From Fidelibacterota bacterium (GTDB lineage Bacteria > Fidelibacterota > Marinisomatia > Marinisomatales > SCKK01): a stretch of DNA of 64,000 bases. Under the pieces are notes generated by a model. It ran no database searches. It worked only from the letters and a program-made list of their open reading frames with translations, and was not told the origin of the DNA. Positions 7,961-17,639 of this stretch are shown here, one piece after another. The stretch lies in assembly GCA_004124475.1 (NCBI GenBank), contig SCKK01000002.1, forward strand, positions 61,973-125,972. Direction: 5' to 3'. Position 1 is the first letter of the stretch. Every line of letters begins with the position of its first letter. The position numbers were made by a program, and so were the translations under genes.

Positions 7961-7982
7961 GTGCCCCATGATTACGGGGCAC
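7961..7982. terminator. possible hairpin terminator between preA and tmRNA
   Basis: GTGCCCC at 7961-7967 pairs perfectly with GGGGCAC at 7976-7982 across an 8-base loop. It lies 158 bases after the preA stop in the direction of transcription and before the tmRNA. No run of T follows directly, so it may be only a transcript-end stabiliser. Confidence 0.35.
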
Positions 7983-8139
7983 ACCTACCAACTACTATTT
8001 TCTTTTGAATATGTTTTTTATCCAAAAGCTGGCTCAAATATATTTTCAGGTGATAATTAAAGCAAGTGGTAATATCTGATTTTTTTATTTTTTTTCAGGA
8101 AAATCTCAATCAGCACAAAATATTATGGGTGAATCCCTA

Positions 8140-9480
8140 TTAAACCAAACCCTTGGTCACCCGGTCATCCCACGATTCCTTACCCTTGGAATGAGGGGTT
8201 TCAGCCATCGTGATGCAATCAGATACCGGACAGACGAGCATACAGAGATTGCAGCCGATACATTCTTTCTCATCAACAAAGGGAACGTGAGACATTGCAG
8301 TATCTCCTCCGTCGTGCCAGATGGGGGGCATCACTTCCGTACGTGGACCAAAGCCATGGTCCGGCTCACCGTGCCACGCATGGCACGGACCCTTTTGAGT
8401 ATGGATACACTGGTGAGCACCATCGAGGCAGGCCACATAACAAAGGCCACAGCCAATACATTTGTCTGCATCGATCTTTGCTATGAGGTCATAGTTGAGA
8501 TCAAGTTCTCCCCAGTCGACAAAACCGGGAATGGCTTTACCAATGAGCTCATTGGCAGACCGCATCCCTTTATCATTTAGATAGTTATTCAATCCATCAA
8601 TCATATCATCCACAATGCGGTAGCCGTAGTGCATCACAGCAGTACAGACCTGGACGGTGGTGGCTCCAAGCGCCAAGAATTCTGCCGCATCCTGCCAGTT
8701 TGAGATACCCCCAATGCCAGAGATGGGCACCTTTATCCGTGGGTCTTTGGCCAGTACTGCCAGCATATGGAGAGCAATGGGTTTGACTGCGGGACCGCAG
8801 TATCCGCCGTGGGTGCTTTCTTTTCCAACACTCGGCTTTGGCACGAGGGTGTCGAGGTCCACGCCGATGATGGATTTGATTGTGTTGATGAGTGAAATAC
8901 CGTCACAACCTCCGTTCACAGCTGCAATACCTGGATCCCGGATATCGATCACATTCGGTGATAGTTTTACAAACACGGGTATCTGAGCAAACTCCTTCGC
9001 CCAAGAAGTGATTTCCTGCAAGACTTTAGGCTCCTCCCCCACGGCACTCCCCATACCCCGTTCACACATCCCGTGAGGGCAGCCAAAGTTGAGCTCCAGT
9101 CCATCAGCTCCTGCATCTTCCGATCGCTTGATGATCTCCCGCCATTCCTCCTTAGCTTCTACCATTAAGGAGACGATGACGACATTGTCTGGGTATCGTT
9201 TTTTTACTTCATAAATTTCTTTGAAATTAGCATCCAAGGGACGGTCTGTGATGAGTTCAATATTACTGAAACCGATGACTTTTGTCCCAGAATAATCGAC
9301 AGCGCCAAATCGTGAGTCGACATTGACGATCGGTTCGCCCAACGTTTTCCAGACAGCACCGCCCCACCCCATATCGAAGCTTCTCATGACCTGCTCACCC
9401 GTATTGGTAGGCGGCGCCGATGCTAGCCAGAATGGGTTGGGACTCTCAATTCCACAAATGTTTACGGATAGATCGGCCAT
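8140..9480 (-). CDS. preA: NAD-dependent dihydropyrimidine dehydrogenase subunit PreA
   Basis: A 446-residue FMN protein that, with PreT, reduces uracil and thymine to the dihydro forms, the first step of reductive pyrimidine breakdown. Residues 1-310 are a dihydroorotate-dehydrogenase-like TIM barrel (NPFWLASAPPTNTGE, LNFGCPHGMCERGMG with the active-site Cys loop, VFVKLSPNV, GISGIGGISNW). Residues 340-430 hold two [4Fe-4S] motifs, CIGCGLCYVAC and CIGCNLCMLVCP. The start is preceded by AAGGAGAC. It is the last gene of a seven-gene minus-strand operon, 12 bases after preT, matching the usual preT-preA pair. Confidence 0.95.
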   Translation of the reverse strand: MADLSVNICGIESPNPFWLASAPPTNTGEQVMRSFDMGWGGAVWKTLGEPIVNVDSRFGAVDYSGTKVIGFSNIELITDRPLDANFKEIYEVKKRYPDNVVIVSLMVEAKEEWREIIKRSEDAGADGLELNFGCPHGMCERGMGSAVGEEPKVLQEITSWAKEFAQIPVFVKLSPNVIDIRDPGIAAVNGGCDGISLINTIKSIIGVDLDTLVPKPSVGKESTHGGYCGPAVKPIALHMLAVLAKDPRIKVPISGIGGISNWQDAAEFLALGATTVQVCTAVMHYGYRIVDDMIDGLNNYLNDKGMRSANELIGKAIPGFVDWGELDLNYDLIAKIDADKCIGCGLCYVACLDGAHQCIHTQKGPCHAWHGEPDHGFGPRTEVMPPIWHDGGDTAMSHVPFVDEKECIGCNLCMLVCPVSDCITMAETPHSKGKESWDDRVTKGLV

Positions 9481-9492
9481 TTTATTGTCTCC

Positions 9493-10872
9493 TTAATGGT
9501 CATTTTTTGTAAAAAAGGACTTGAAATAATTCTCACCATGTAAACTGGGTTCGATTCCCCAATTCCTCAACATATGGAAGGCCGCTTCCCGGCCATCCTC
9601 TGCGGCGTTGACTACCTCCTTACCCCCATTGATGCAATCGCCACCAGCATACACTTTTGGATTGGTTGCATGGCGCGTCTCTGAATCCACAACTAATCTT
9701 CCCATCTCATCCACCTCAATCTCGGGAGAAACATCTGACACGTGCTTGAATTGTCCGATGGCTTCCACCACCCAGTCGCAGGGAAGCTCAAAAGCGTCAT
9801 CCGAAACGGTGGACGAAACTTTCAGAGCTTTTACCTTTTCTCCATCGCGGATGATTTCCAGCGGAGTCACGTTCTCAACTAACCGGACGCCGTATTGGCT
9901 GGCTCCCACCATCTCGTGGTCGTAGCCCCGCATCTCTTTTCGGGAACGACGGTATAGTATGCGGACATCCTCCACGCCTAGCATGGATAATTCCCGGGAG
10001 ATGTCGATGGCCGTATTCCCACCACCGATGACGAGCACAGTGTTAATGTCATTAGGAAGCGAGAAATCGGGGTTGTTTTTAATCTTCCGGATGAGGTCTG
10101 TGGCGCCCCAGACACCGGGACCGTCACTCCCCGGCAGGTCCAGACGGCTGTCCGTGCCTAATCCAATTCCAATAAATACAGCATCATATTCATCAATCAA
10201 CTTTTCCAGTGAAATATCCTTTCCTATCTCGAATCCTGTCTTTAATTCTACGCCGTGCTGGAGGATCCAATTCGCCTCATCGATAGAATCCTCTGTCTGA
10301 AACTTGTATGGGGCCACGGCCGTCGTGTTTAATCCACCGGGCAGGCCGTCTTTTTCGAAGATGACCGCTTCAACCCCATCCAGAGCGAGGTACGCGGCGC
10401 ATGCTAACGAAGCCGGCCCAGCGCCGATGAGAGCTACTTTTTTCTCAGACTTCTTGCTATTTTGGGGAAATAACTTTTTCCCTGTACTTACTTCTATCTC
10501 CAGGGCCTTTTCGGTAGCATATCGCTGAAGCCGACCAATCTGAATGGGGGAGTTGTTCAGGTCATTGTAGACGCAAGCACCGACACACAGCTCCTCCACC
10601 GGGCAGACCCTTCCCGTGGAATAACCCAGCATGTTGGCCTCAAAGATGACTTTGGCACTCCCGATAATATTCCCGGTGGAAATCTTCTTGATGAATGCGG
10701 GAATGTCAATTCCCGTGGGACAGGCGGGGATGCAGGGCGCGTCGTAGCAGTTGAGGCACCGGTTTGCCTCGATGAGGGCCTCAGACTCCGTATAGAGCGG
10801 CTTATAATCGGAAAATTGCTTCTCCAGTCGATCCGGAGAGATGGTTAGTTTGGAGCTTGTATCGTCACTCAT
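9493..10872 (-). CDS. preT: NAD-dependent dihydropyrimidine dehydrogenase subunit PreT
   Basis: A 459-residue flavoprotein that passes electrons from NAD(P)H to PreA. The N terminus has the cysteine clusters CLNCYDAPCIPACP and GRVCPVEELCVGAC, as in the small glutamate-synthase subunit family. It is followed by an FAD Rossmann motif ALIGAGPASLACAAYLA at about residue 150, an NAD(P)H motif VLVIGGGNTAIDI at about residue 288 and the C-terminal GGDCINGGKEVVNAAEDGR. It lies between the aminotransferase gene (18-base gap) and preA (12-base gap). Confidence 0.94.
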   Translation of the reverse strand: MSDDTSSKLTISPDRLEKQFSDYKPLYTESEALIEANRCLNCYDAPCIPACPTGIDIPAFIKKISTGNIIGSAKVIFEANMLGYSTGRVCPVEELCVGACVYNDLNNSPIQIGRLQRYATEKALEIEVSTGKKLFPQNSKKSEKKVALIGAGPASLACAAYLALDGVEAVIFEKDGLPGGLNTTAVAPYKFQTEDSIDEANWILQHGVELKTGFEIGKDISLEKLIDEYDAVFIGIGLGTDSRLDLPGSDGPGVWGATDLIRKIKNNPDFSLPNDINTVLVIGGGNTAIDISRELSMLGVEDVRILYRRSRKEMRGYDHEMVGASQYGVRLVENVTPLEIIRDGEKVKALKVSSTVSDDAFELPCDWVVEAIGQFKHVSDVSPEIEVDEMGRLVVDSETRHATNPKVYAGGDCINGGKEVVNAAEDGREAAFHMLRNWGIEPSLHGENYFKSFFTKNDH

Positions 10873-10890
10873 GGATAGATTGCAAAAAAT

Positions 10891-12183
10891 TTATTCCATG
10901 GCGGCAAAGCTGTCATTCAGAATCCCGATAGCTTCTTCCACCTCATTCTTGGTGATATTCAGGGGGGGTGCAATTCTCATGGCATTTGCATAAAGTCCTC
11001 CTCTACCCACAAGGAGTCCTCGCTTCTTCGTCTCTTCCATTAACTGGCTGGCGGCTTCAGGATTTGGCGTTCGATCTTTTGATGTTTCGTCCACTACCAA
11101 TTCCATAGCCTGCATCAATCCCATTCCCCGCACATCCCCGATCACTTTTGGATATTTATTTTTTAACTCTTCCAATCCTGTTCTGAGAACTTTTCCCATA
11201 TCTTCAGCATTTTGTGTAAGATTGTTTTTTTGAATAACATCAATTGTAGCGCTGGCTGCAACGCAGCTAACAGGATTACCTCCAAATGTCGAAATGGTGT
11301 TTTTTGTCAGAGAATCAGCAATGGGTGTTGTTGTCACAACAGCACCTATGGGAAAGCCATTGGCAATTCCTTTTGCCATGGTCATAATATCCGGTTCTAC
11401 GTCGTATTGTTCAATGCCCCACATCTTCCCCGTTCTTCCAAAACCTGTCTGCACCTCATCGGAAATAAAGATTCCCCCGTATTTTCGAACGATTTCTGCC
11501 ACAATCTTGAAGTATTCCACAGGAGGAGTAATAAATCCTCCCACACCTTGTATCGGCTCTACCAGGATTCCGGCTATCTTTCCCGTTGTAGTAGTCTGGA
11601 TAAGTTCTTCCACATCCTCTGCACAGGCAACACCACATTCCGGGTAAGTCAGCTTTAACGGGCATCGGTAACAATAGGGAGAAAGGGCATGCTTGATGGC
11701 TGATACCTGTGTAGTCAAAGCCCGCCAAGATGCGTGCGCCGTCAATGATTGAGCCAAAAGTGATCGCCCGGAATAGCCGTGCCGCAGGGCGATGAGTTCA
11801 TTGTTCTCTGTGTAGAGTTGCGCCATCATGACAGCGGTCTCGTCCGCCTCTGTCCCAGAAGCTGTGAAGAAGCATTTGTCAAGTTTTCCAGGTGCCAGAT
11901 TCGCCAGCTTCTCAGCAAGCTCCACAACCGGTAAAGTGGGATAGAGAGATGAGACGTGAGTCAGATTATTGATTTGGGCGATGACTTTCCGGTTTACGTC
12001 CTCATTGGCGTGTCCTACGGAGATGGTCAGAATTCCCCCGAAAAAATCGAGATATGAGTTACCTTCCATATCCTCGACCTGTGCCCCTTTCGCTCGAGCA
12101 ACCGCAATGGGTTCTTTGTAATAATTTGCGACAGCTGGGAAAAGGTAATCCCGGTGTTTTTTCCTTACGTCTTCGCTATTCAT
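10891..12183 (-). CDS. class III aminotransferase, probably beta-alanine/3-aminoisobutyrate:pyruvate
   Basis: A 430-residue PLP-dependent class III aminotransferase of the AGXT2-like type. Visible are FFGGILTISVGHANEDV near the N terminus, the SGTEADETAV phosphate-binding segment, ISDEVQTGFGRTGKMWG with the cofactor Asp, and TMAKGIANGFPIGAVV with the Schiff-base Lys. The insertion PYCYRCPLKLTYPECGVAC is typical of AGXT2-like enzymes. In this operon the expected job is to deaminate beta-alanine or 3-aminoisobutyrate to malonate or methylmalonate semialdehyde for MmsA. Substrate choice is inferred from context. Confidence 0.9.
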   Translation of the reverse strand: MNSEDVRKKHRDYLFPAVANYYKEPIAVARAKGAQVEDMEGNSYLDFFGGILTISVGHANEDVNRKVIAQINNLTHVSSLYPTLPVVELAEKLANLAPGKLDKCFFTASGTEADETAVMMAQLYTENNELIALRHGYSGRSLLAQSLTAHASWRALTTQVSAIKHALSPYCYRCPLKLTYPECGVACAEDVEELIQTTTTGKIAGILVEPIQGVGGFITPPVEYFKIVAEIVRKYGGIFISDEVQTGFGRTGKMWGIEQYDVEPDIMTMAKGIANGFPIGAVVTTTPIADSLTKNTISTFGGNPVSCVAASATIDVIQKNNLTQNAEDMGKVLRTGLEELKNKYPKVIGDVRGMGLMQAMELVVDETSKDRTPNPEAASQLMEETKKRGLLVGRGGLYANAMRIAPPLNITKNEVEEAIGILNDSFAAME

Positions 12184-12203
12184 TCTAATCTCCTATTAAT
12201 CTT

Positions 12204-13070
12204 TTACAGGGCGGTTAATTCTTCGTAAGCTTCCGGTCTTCTGTCTCTAAAGAACTGCCACGTGGCTCGGACTTCTTCAATCATATCGAGATCGATCTCC
12301 TCTACCAATAATTCATCTTTATTATCGGAAGCAATGGCGACAATTTGTCCTCGTGGGTTGACAAAGTAGGAACTGCCGTAAAATTCACCCAGATCCCACG
12401 GCTTCTCGGTACCGACGCGATTAATACATCCCATGAAATAACCGTTAGCAACAGCATGAGCCGGCTGCTCCAATTTCCAGAGGTACTCGGATAAGCCTTT
12501 TACTGTAGCAGAAGGGTTGTAAACAATTTCGGCACCATTGAGCCCAAGCACCCGGGCTCCCTCAGGGAAATGGCGGTCGTAGCAAATGTAAACTCCCACT
12601 TTGGCATAGGCCGTCTCAAACACAGGATACCCAAGATTACCAGGACGGAAGAAAAATTTCTCCCAGAATCCAGATGTCTGGGGAATGTGGGTCTTTCGGT
12701 ACTTGCCCATATAAGCCCCATCGGCATCGATGACGGCAGCAGTATTATACAGCATCCCCGCTTGCTCTTTTTCAAAGATGGGAACAATCATGACCATCTG
12801 ATACTTCTTTGCATATTCCTGCATCCGCTCGATGGTGGGACCGGGAATGGGTTCAGCTGCGGCATACCATTCTGCATCCTGACCAGGACAGAAATATGGA
12901 GTGCTGAAAATTTCCTGGAGACAAAGAATCTGAACGCCTTGCTCTCCCGCATCCTCAATGAAGGGGATGTGTTTCTGAATGGTTGCCTCCTTAATCTCAT
13001 CAATCGTTCCGTCTCCCTCTGACTTAGGGATACTCATCTGAACCAGACCTGATTTGACAATTCTTGCCAT
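12204..13070 (-). CDS. beta-ureidopropionase (nitrilase superfamily)
   Basis: A 288-residue carbon-nitrogen hydrolase with the nitrilase triad: Glu in LCLQEIFSTPYFCP, Lys in YRKTHIPQTSGFWEKFFFRPGN and Cys in VGVYICYDRHFPEGAR. The ending DRRPEAYEEL is typical of N-carbamoyl-beta-alanine amidohydrolases and of N-carbamoylputrescine amidase. Its place between dihydropyrimidinase and the aminotransferase supports the former: N-carbamoyl-beta-alanine to beta-alanine, CO2 and ammonia. The gene is 20 bases from the aminotransferase and 82 from the dihydropyrimidinase gene. Confidence 0.92.
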   Translation of the reverse strand: MARIVKSGLVQMSIPKSEGDGTIDEIKEATIQKHIPFIEDAGEQGVQILCLQEIFSTPYFCPGQDAEWYAAAEPIPGPTIERMQEYAKKYQMVMIVPIFEKEQAGMLYNTAAVIDADGAYMGKYRKTHIPQTSGFWEKFFFRPGNLGYPVFETAYAKVGVYICYDRHFPEGARVLGLNGAEIVYNPSATVKGLSEYLWKLEQPAHAVANGYFMGCINRVGTEKPWDLGEFYGSSYFVNPRGQIVAIASDNKDELLVEEIDLDMIEEVRATWQFFRDRRPEAYEELTAL

Positions 13071-13152
13071 GATTTACTCCTTAATGAATCGCTTCGAAAA
13101 ACCGGTTGAATCATACGGTATTTTAAAGCATTTGAATCAATATGGTTACGAT

Positions 13153-14541
13153 TTATCCCGAATACAAACCTCGCTTCAAATACTGTCCGTCTCCCTTCCT
13201 CCCCACGTATTCACAATTCTCCACGATAACCTTTCCCCGGGAAATAATGGTCTCGGAAATGCCCGTCACCTCAAACCCCTCGTAAGCATTATAATCGACA
13301 TTCATATGGTGAGTGACAGAATTTGTAACACTAATCGTCTCTTTTCGATTGGGATTAAAAATCACAATGTCGGCATCGCTACCTACGGCAATGGTTCCCT
13401 TTTTCGGAAATAACCCAAACATCTTTGCCGCTGACGTTGAAGTCAGATCAACAAACTTATTGAGTGAGATCCGACCTTCAACGACTCCACCATTGAACAC
13501 AAGACTCATCCGGTTCTCGATACCAGGACCCCCATTGGGAATCTTAGAAAAGTCATTAATGCCGAGTTCCTTTTGATCTTTGAAGCAGAATGGGCAGTGG
13601 TCGGTGGATATGGACATCAAGTCACCAAACTGCAATCCTCGCCAGAGCTCGTCCTGGTTCCACTTTTCCCGGATGGGTGGTGCCATCACATATTTTGCCC
13701 CTTCAAAACCCTCCTGCTCGTAGTAGGAGTGGTCAAGAAAAAGGTATTGTGGGCAGGTTTCAGCAAAAGCTTTGACACCCCGGTTTCGAGCCAATGTCAC
13801 TTGCTCCAATGCATCCGAGGAAGAAAGGTGTACTATATAAACCGGAACATCTGCGACTTCGGCAATGGCAATGGCACGGTGAACCCCTTCTGCTTCCATA
13901 CGTGTAGGGCGGGTTAATGCGTGCCATTTTGGTTCTGTTTTCCCTTCAGCAAGAGCCCGCTTCACAATTTCATCAATCACAATGCCATTTTCCGCATGCA
14001 TACAGATGACCGTGCCATCTTCTCCGGCTTTCCGCATCACCCTGTAGAGGGTGCCGTCGTCCACATAAAGTACTCCGGGATAAGCCATAAAAAGTTTGTA
14101 AGAGGTTACCCCTTCTTTGACCAGGTTCTCCATTTCTGTGATTCTATCATCCTCCATATCGGTGATAATCATGTGAAAGCCGTAATCAATTGCCGTTTTC
14201 CCTTCCGCCTTTGCATGCCAGGTATCGAGGGCTTCGAGGGTGGAATGTCCTTTTGTCTGAATTGCAAAATCGATGAGAGTGGTCGTCCCCCCATGAGCGG
14301 CTGCAAGAGTTCCTGTTTCAAAATCATCCGCCGAAACGGTACCACCGAATGGCATGTCCAGATGTGTGTGAGGGTCAATACCCCCCGGGATCACATACTT
14401 GCCTTCTGCATCAATGATCTTGTCTGGTTTCATAGTTAGATTCTCACCGATAATAGTGACCATTTCCTTTTCGATATATACATCAGCGTGGTAATCATCG
14501 ACTGCGGTAATAATTCGTCCATTTTTAATCAGAACCGACAT
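13153..14541 (-). CDS. hydA: dihydropyrimidinase (D-hydantoinase)
   Basis: A 462-residue amidohydrolase-superfamily enzyme opening dihydrouracil or dihydrothymine. Metal ligands are visible: GGIDPHTHLDMPFGG (H-x-H), SYKLFMAYPG with the Lys that becomes carboxylated, MHAENG, VHLSSSDAL and STDHCPF. The N-terminal KNGRIITAVDDYHADVYIE is the usual small beta domain. It follows the permease gene with an 83-base gap in the same operon. An allantoinase or plain hydantoinase role is less likely because the whole uracil pathway is next to it. Confidence 0.94.
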   Translation of the reverse strand: MSVLIKNGRIITAVDDYHADVYIEKEMVTIIGENLTMKPDKIIDAEGKYVIPGGIDPHTHLDMPFGGTVSADDFETGTLAAAHGGTTTLIDFAIQTKGHSTLEALDTWHAKAEGKTAIDYGFHMIITDMEDDRITEMENLVKEGVTSYKLFMAYPGVLYVDDGTLYRVMRKAGEDGTVICMHAENGIVIDEIVKRALAEGKTEPKWHALTRPTRMEAEGVHRAIAIAEVADVPVYIVHLSSSDALEQVTLARNRGVKAFAETCPQYLFLDHSYYEQEGFEGAKYVMAPPIREKWNQDELWRGLQFGDLMSISTDHCPFCFKDQKELGINDFSKIPNGGPGIENRMSLVFNGGVVEGRISLNKFVDLTSTSAAKMFGLFPKKGTIAVGSDADIVIFNPNRKETISVTNSVTHHMNVDYNAYEGFEVTGISETIISRGKVIVENCEYVGRKGDGQYLKRGLYSG

Positions 14542-14624
14542 AGATCATGTCTCCTCATATTATGTTTTAATTTTCTCATCATAACGGAACAGATAAATTT
14601 ATACAAATCCGCCTTGTTTTTCAT

Positions 14625-16031
14625 TTACTGTTTCCCCCATGCAGTAATCCCCCTCTCCTCATCCGTCCCGGGAATTGTGTTGTCCAGAATAAATGCAATG
14701 AAAGCCCCAACCGCCATGCCGGTACTACCCAGTGTATTTATAATATTCGATAGCCATTCCCAACCCTCTCCAACTGTCAAGGGGTTAGCCGAAAAGTACT
14801 CCGGAACGCTCAATCCCATAAAGAAAGCGAATCCAAGGATGAACAGATTTCGAGCAGAATTCAAATCCACAAATTGCAGGTTTGATAGCCCCACGGCAGC
14901 GATCATCCCGAACATGGCGCAATACATACCGCCCACAATTGGTGTAGGAATGGTAGTAAACAGCGCTCCGAATTTCGATACAGTTCCTAGAACAATCATG
15001 ATAATACCGCCTGCCTGAACCACCCTACGAGCTCCCACTCGGGTAAGTCCGATCGCTCCGATATTTTCACTATAGGAGGTGGTACCATTACCTGTCCCGA
15101 ACAGTCCAGCCACCAGACATCCGAGTCCCTCAAAGGTAATACCCCGATTAATGATCTTTTCATCCGGGGTAGGAGCGCCACTGAGCCGGGCACACGCGTA
15201 ATAGTCGCCAATGGACTCCACCATGGAGGCGATGTATCCCGCCAACATACCCACAAAAGCCGCCAAACCAAATTGTGGAAAACCCCACTGCATGGGGTAG
15301 GGTATACGGAACCAGGGAGCGTTCCTGACATTTTCCAGGCTGGTGTGAGAGGGATGACCTTCGGGGAAAATGCCAGTTGCTGTAAAAATTGCCGCCACTG
15401 CCCAGGCACTAAGGATAGCTAATAGAATGGGATAAAGTTCAAAGGAGCGGTGCTTTATACGCAGGTACTGGCTGAACAGAATAATCAGCAAAATGGTAAG
15501 TCCTCCAATAGGCCAATGGGCTCCAGCCGTGGGAGCGCCAAACTTGAAGAGAGCAAGACCGATTAGGGCAATAGTGGGGGCAATGGTGATGGGACCCACA
15601 AAACGAAGTAGTTTCCCCGCCAAGCCACTGGCACCTACTCCAATTTCTACGAGTGAACCGGCAATAATAGCACCCTGAACGTGCTGCATTCGCACTTGCC
15701 AACCCGAATTGGCGAGGGCAGCCATCCCGCAGATAGCAATAGCGGGCGCTAAAAATGAAAATGTTCCCCCCTGAACAATGGGAAGCCGGTTACCCCAGGT
15801 AGTCTGTAGTAGAGTAGTAATACCACTGACTAAAAACATCGTGGCGATCAGCCATCCCTTTTCTATGGGGTCGGTAATGCCTAAGGGGCCAGACAGCAGA
15901 AGGGGTATTGCCAACGTGGAACCGAACATAGTGAGGTAATGCTGCAATCCCAGAACGGCGGTTTCAATCGGTGGGGGGATGTCATCGATACCGTATAGAA
16001 GGTTATGTGTGTTCTCTTTTGCTTTAGCCAT
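14625..16031 (-). CDS. NCS2-family uracil/xanthine permease
   Basis: A 468-residue membrane transporter of the nucleobase-cation symport-2 family with 12-14 hydrophobic segments. Family signatures include VLGLQHYLTMFGSTLAIPLLL near the N terminus, VQGGTFSFLAPA, and SMVESIGDYYACARLSGAP followed by NRGITFEGLGCLVAGLFGTGNGTTSYSENIGAIG. It probably brings uracil (or thymine) into the cell for the catabolic operon in which it sits. It lies between mmsA and the dihydropyrimidinase gene. Substrate is inferred from context, since NCS2 members also carry purines. Confidence 0.9.
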   Translation of the reverse strand: MAKAKENTHNLLYGIDDIPPPIETAVLGLQHYLTMFGSTLAIPLLLSGPLGITDPIEKGWLIATMFLVSGITTLLQTTWGNRLPIVQGGTFSFLAPAIAICGMAALANSGWQVRMQHVQGAIIAGSLVEIGVGASGLAGKLLRFVGPITIAPTIALIGLALFKFGAPTAGAHWPIGGLTILLIILFSQYLRIKHRSFELYPILLAILSAWAVAAIFTATGIFPEGHPSHTSLENVRNAPWFRIPYPMQWGFPQFGLAAFVGMLAGYIASMVESIGDYYACARLSGAPTPDEKIINRGITFEGLGCLVAGLFGTGNGTTSYSENIGAIGLTRVGARRVVQAGGIIMIVLGTVSKFGALFTTIPTPIVGGMYCAMFGMIAAVGLSNLQFVDLNSARNLFILGFAFFMGLSVPEYFSANPLTVGEGWEWLSNIINTLGSTGMAVGAFIAFILDNTIPGTDEERGITAWGKQ

Positions 16032-16058
16032 AGGTGAACACCTTAGTTCTTTACTCGT

Positions 16059-16106
16059 ATCCCGAATATTCGGGATACTTTTTCTAGCAGTCCCGAAACT
16101 TCGGGG
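16059..16106. repeat. two short TCCCGA...TCGGGA palindromes
   Basis: ATCCCGAATATTCGGGAT at 16059-16076 and TCCCGAAACTTCGGGG at 16091-16106 lie in the 153-base gap between mmsA and the permease gene. They belong to a palindrome family (TCCCGA-N4-5-TCGGGA) found elsewhere in this window at 19685, 37208, in the 37.9-38.3 kb array and in the tRNA-Lys 3' repeats. Confidence 0.7.
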
Positions 16107-16184
16107 CTCAACTTAGGGTATACTTTTCGTTCAGACACTAAATAGTTCTTCTGTCCTCCGGTTTCAGAGAATGATATTGCGGCA

Positions 16185-17639
16185 TCAACTCATCCAGTTG
16201 GTTTTGGCTTCCGGACTCCATTTGGTCGTTGTTTTTTTCAGCTTTGTCCAGAATTCTATAGAACTTTTCCCAGTGATATCTCCCGAACCGAATTTGGAAT
16301 CATTCCACCCACCGAAGGAAAAGGGTTCTCTGGGAACGGGAACACCGATGTTTACACCGATCATACCCGCACTTGCCCTCTCTGCCACATATTTTGCTAA
16401 TCCACCTGATTGTGTAAACACAGCAGCGGCATTCCCATAATTGGAACTGTTCTCAATTGCGATAGCTTCATCCACACTGGAAACACGGATGATAGAGAGC
16501 ACCGGACCAAACACTTCTTCTCGAGCGATTCTCATATCAGGCGTGACGTAATCTATTACAGTGGGTCCCACATAGTATCCATTTTCCTTACCCTCAACAA
16601 CCACACCCCTGCCATCTACCAGAACTTTAGCTCCCTGAGCCTCAGCTTCAGTAATATACCCCTCGATTCGCTCTTTTGCTTCTTTCGAGATAATTCCACC
16701 TAGGTTCTTCCCGGGGATTATCTTTCGTGACTCTTCACACAGCTTCTCAATGATTCTATCCACGGGTCCTACGGCGACCATAGCGGAAGCTGCCATGCAT
16801 CTCTGACCTGCGCACCCGGACATGGATGCAGCGACATTGGACGCTGTCATATCCTCATTTGCATCGGGAAGGACAATTAAATAGTTTTTAGCGCCACCTA
16901 ATATGAGCGCCCGCTTAAAATTGGCTGTTGCTCTTCGATAGACTATTTTAGCGACCTTTGTAGAGCCTACAAAAGTAATTGCTTCAATTCCTGGGTGGTC
17001 GCACAGAGCTTCCACAGATTCCCGGCTTCCGTGAACTACATTGAATACTCCTTTGGGTAGCCCAGCTTCAGCAAGCAAATCCGCTACACGGTTGGCACTC
17101 AAAGGTACCTGTTCAGACGGCTTCAGAATCATAGTATTCCCTAAAGCGAGGGCATTGGGAATCGTCCAGTTGGGTACCATGTTCGGGAAGTTAAAAGGTG
17201 TGATACTGGCCACCACACCTAAGGGATGCCTTTCTGAATGGCACTCCACCCCGCGGCTCACTATTTCTATTTCTCCCACACAAAGCTGAGGGAGAGAAGT
17301 TGCAAACTCTGCCATTTCGATAGAGACACTTACCTCCGCCCTTGCTTCATCCATGGTTTTTCCATTTTCTTCTGTAATTAAAGCTGCTAATTCATCCAAA
17401 TGTTTGTCCAGAAGATATTTGTACCGGTAGAAAACTTGCACCCGTTCCTTGATGGGTGTTTTAGCCCAATCCGGAAAAGCTTGCTGTGCTGCAATTACAG
17501 CCTGATCTACGACTTCAGCCGATGAAAGGGGGACTTTAGAAATTAACTCTCCATTTAAAGGACTATACACATCAAGTAATTGTCCATTCGCAGATCCATA
17601 TTCACCATTAATAAAATTTGTTACTGTTGGATATTTCAT
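16185..17639 (-). CDS. mmsA: CoA-acylating methylmalonate-semialdehyde dehydrogenase
   Basis: A 484-residue aldehyde dehydrogenase that turns malonate or methylmalonate semialdehyde into acetyl-CoA or propionyl-CoA with NAD. Family signatures: FINGEYGSA at the N terminus, PFNFPNMVPNW, GSTKVAKIVYRRA, the MmsA-specific GGAKNYLIVLPDA and the catalytic Cys in GCAGQRCMAAS, then REPFSFGGWNDSKFG near the end. It is the first gene of the minus-strand operon, so the promoter should lie in the 396-base gap shared with the divergent cytosine deaminase gene. Confidence 0.93.
   Translation of the reverse strand: MKYPTVTNFINGEYGSANGQLLDVYSPLNGELISKVPLSSAEVVDQAVIAAQQAFPDWAKTPIKERVQVFYRYKYLLDKHLDELAALITEENGKTMDEARAEVSVSIEMAEFATSLPQLCVGEIEIVSRGVECHSERHPLGVVASITPFNFPNMVPNWTIPNALALGNTMILKPSEQVPLSANRVADLLAEAGLPKGVFNVVHGSRESVEALCDHPGIEAITFVGSTKVAKIVYRRATANFKRALILGGAKNYLIVLPDANEDMTASNVAASMSGCAGQRCMAASAMVAVGPVDRIIEKLCEESRKIIPGKNLGGIISKEAKERIEGYITEAEAQGAKVLVDGRGVVVEGKENGYYVGPTVIDYVTPDMRIAREEVFGPVLSIIRVSSVDEAIAIENSSNYGNAAAVFTQSGGLAKYVAERASAGMIGVNIGVPVPREPFSFGGWNDSKFGSGDITGKSSIEFWTKLKKTTTKWSPEAKTNWMS

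Noticed and set aside
7535..7971. Plus-strand frames at 7535-7771 and 7783-7971
   Set aside because: They lie on the antisense of the tmRNA.
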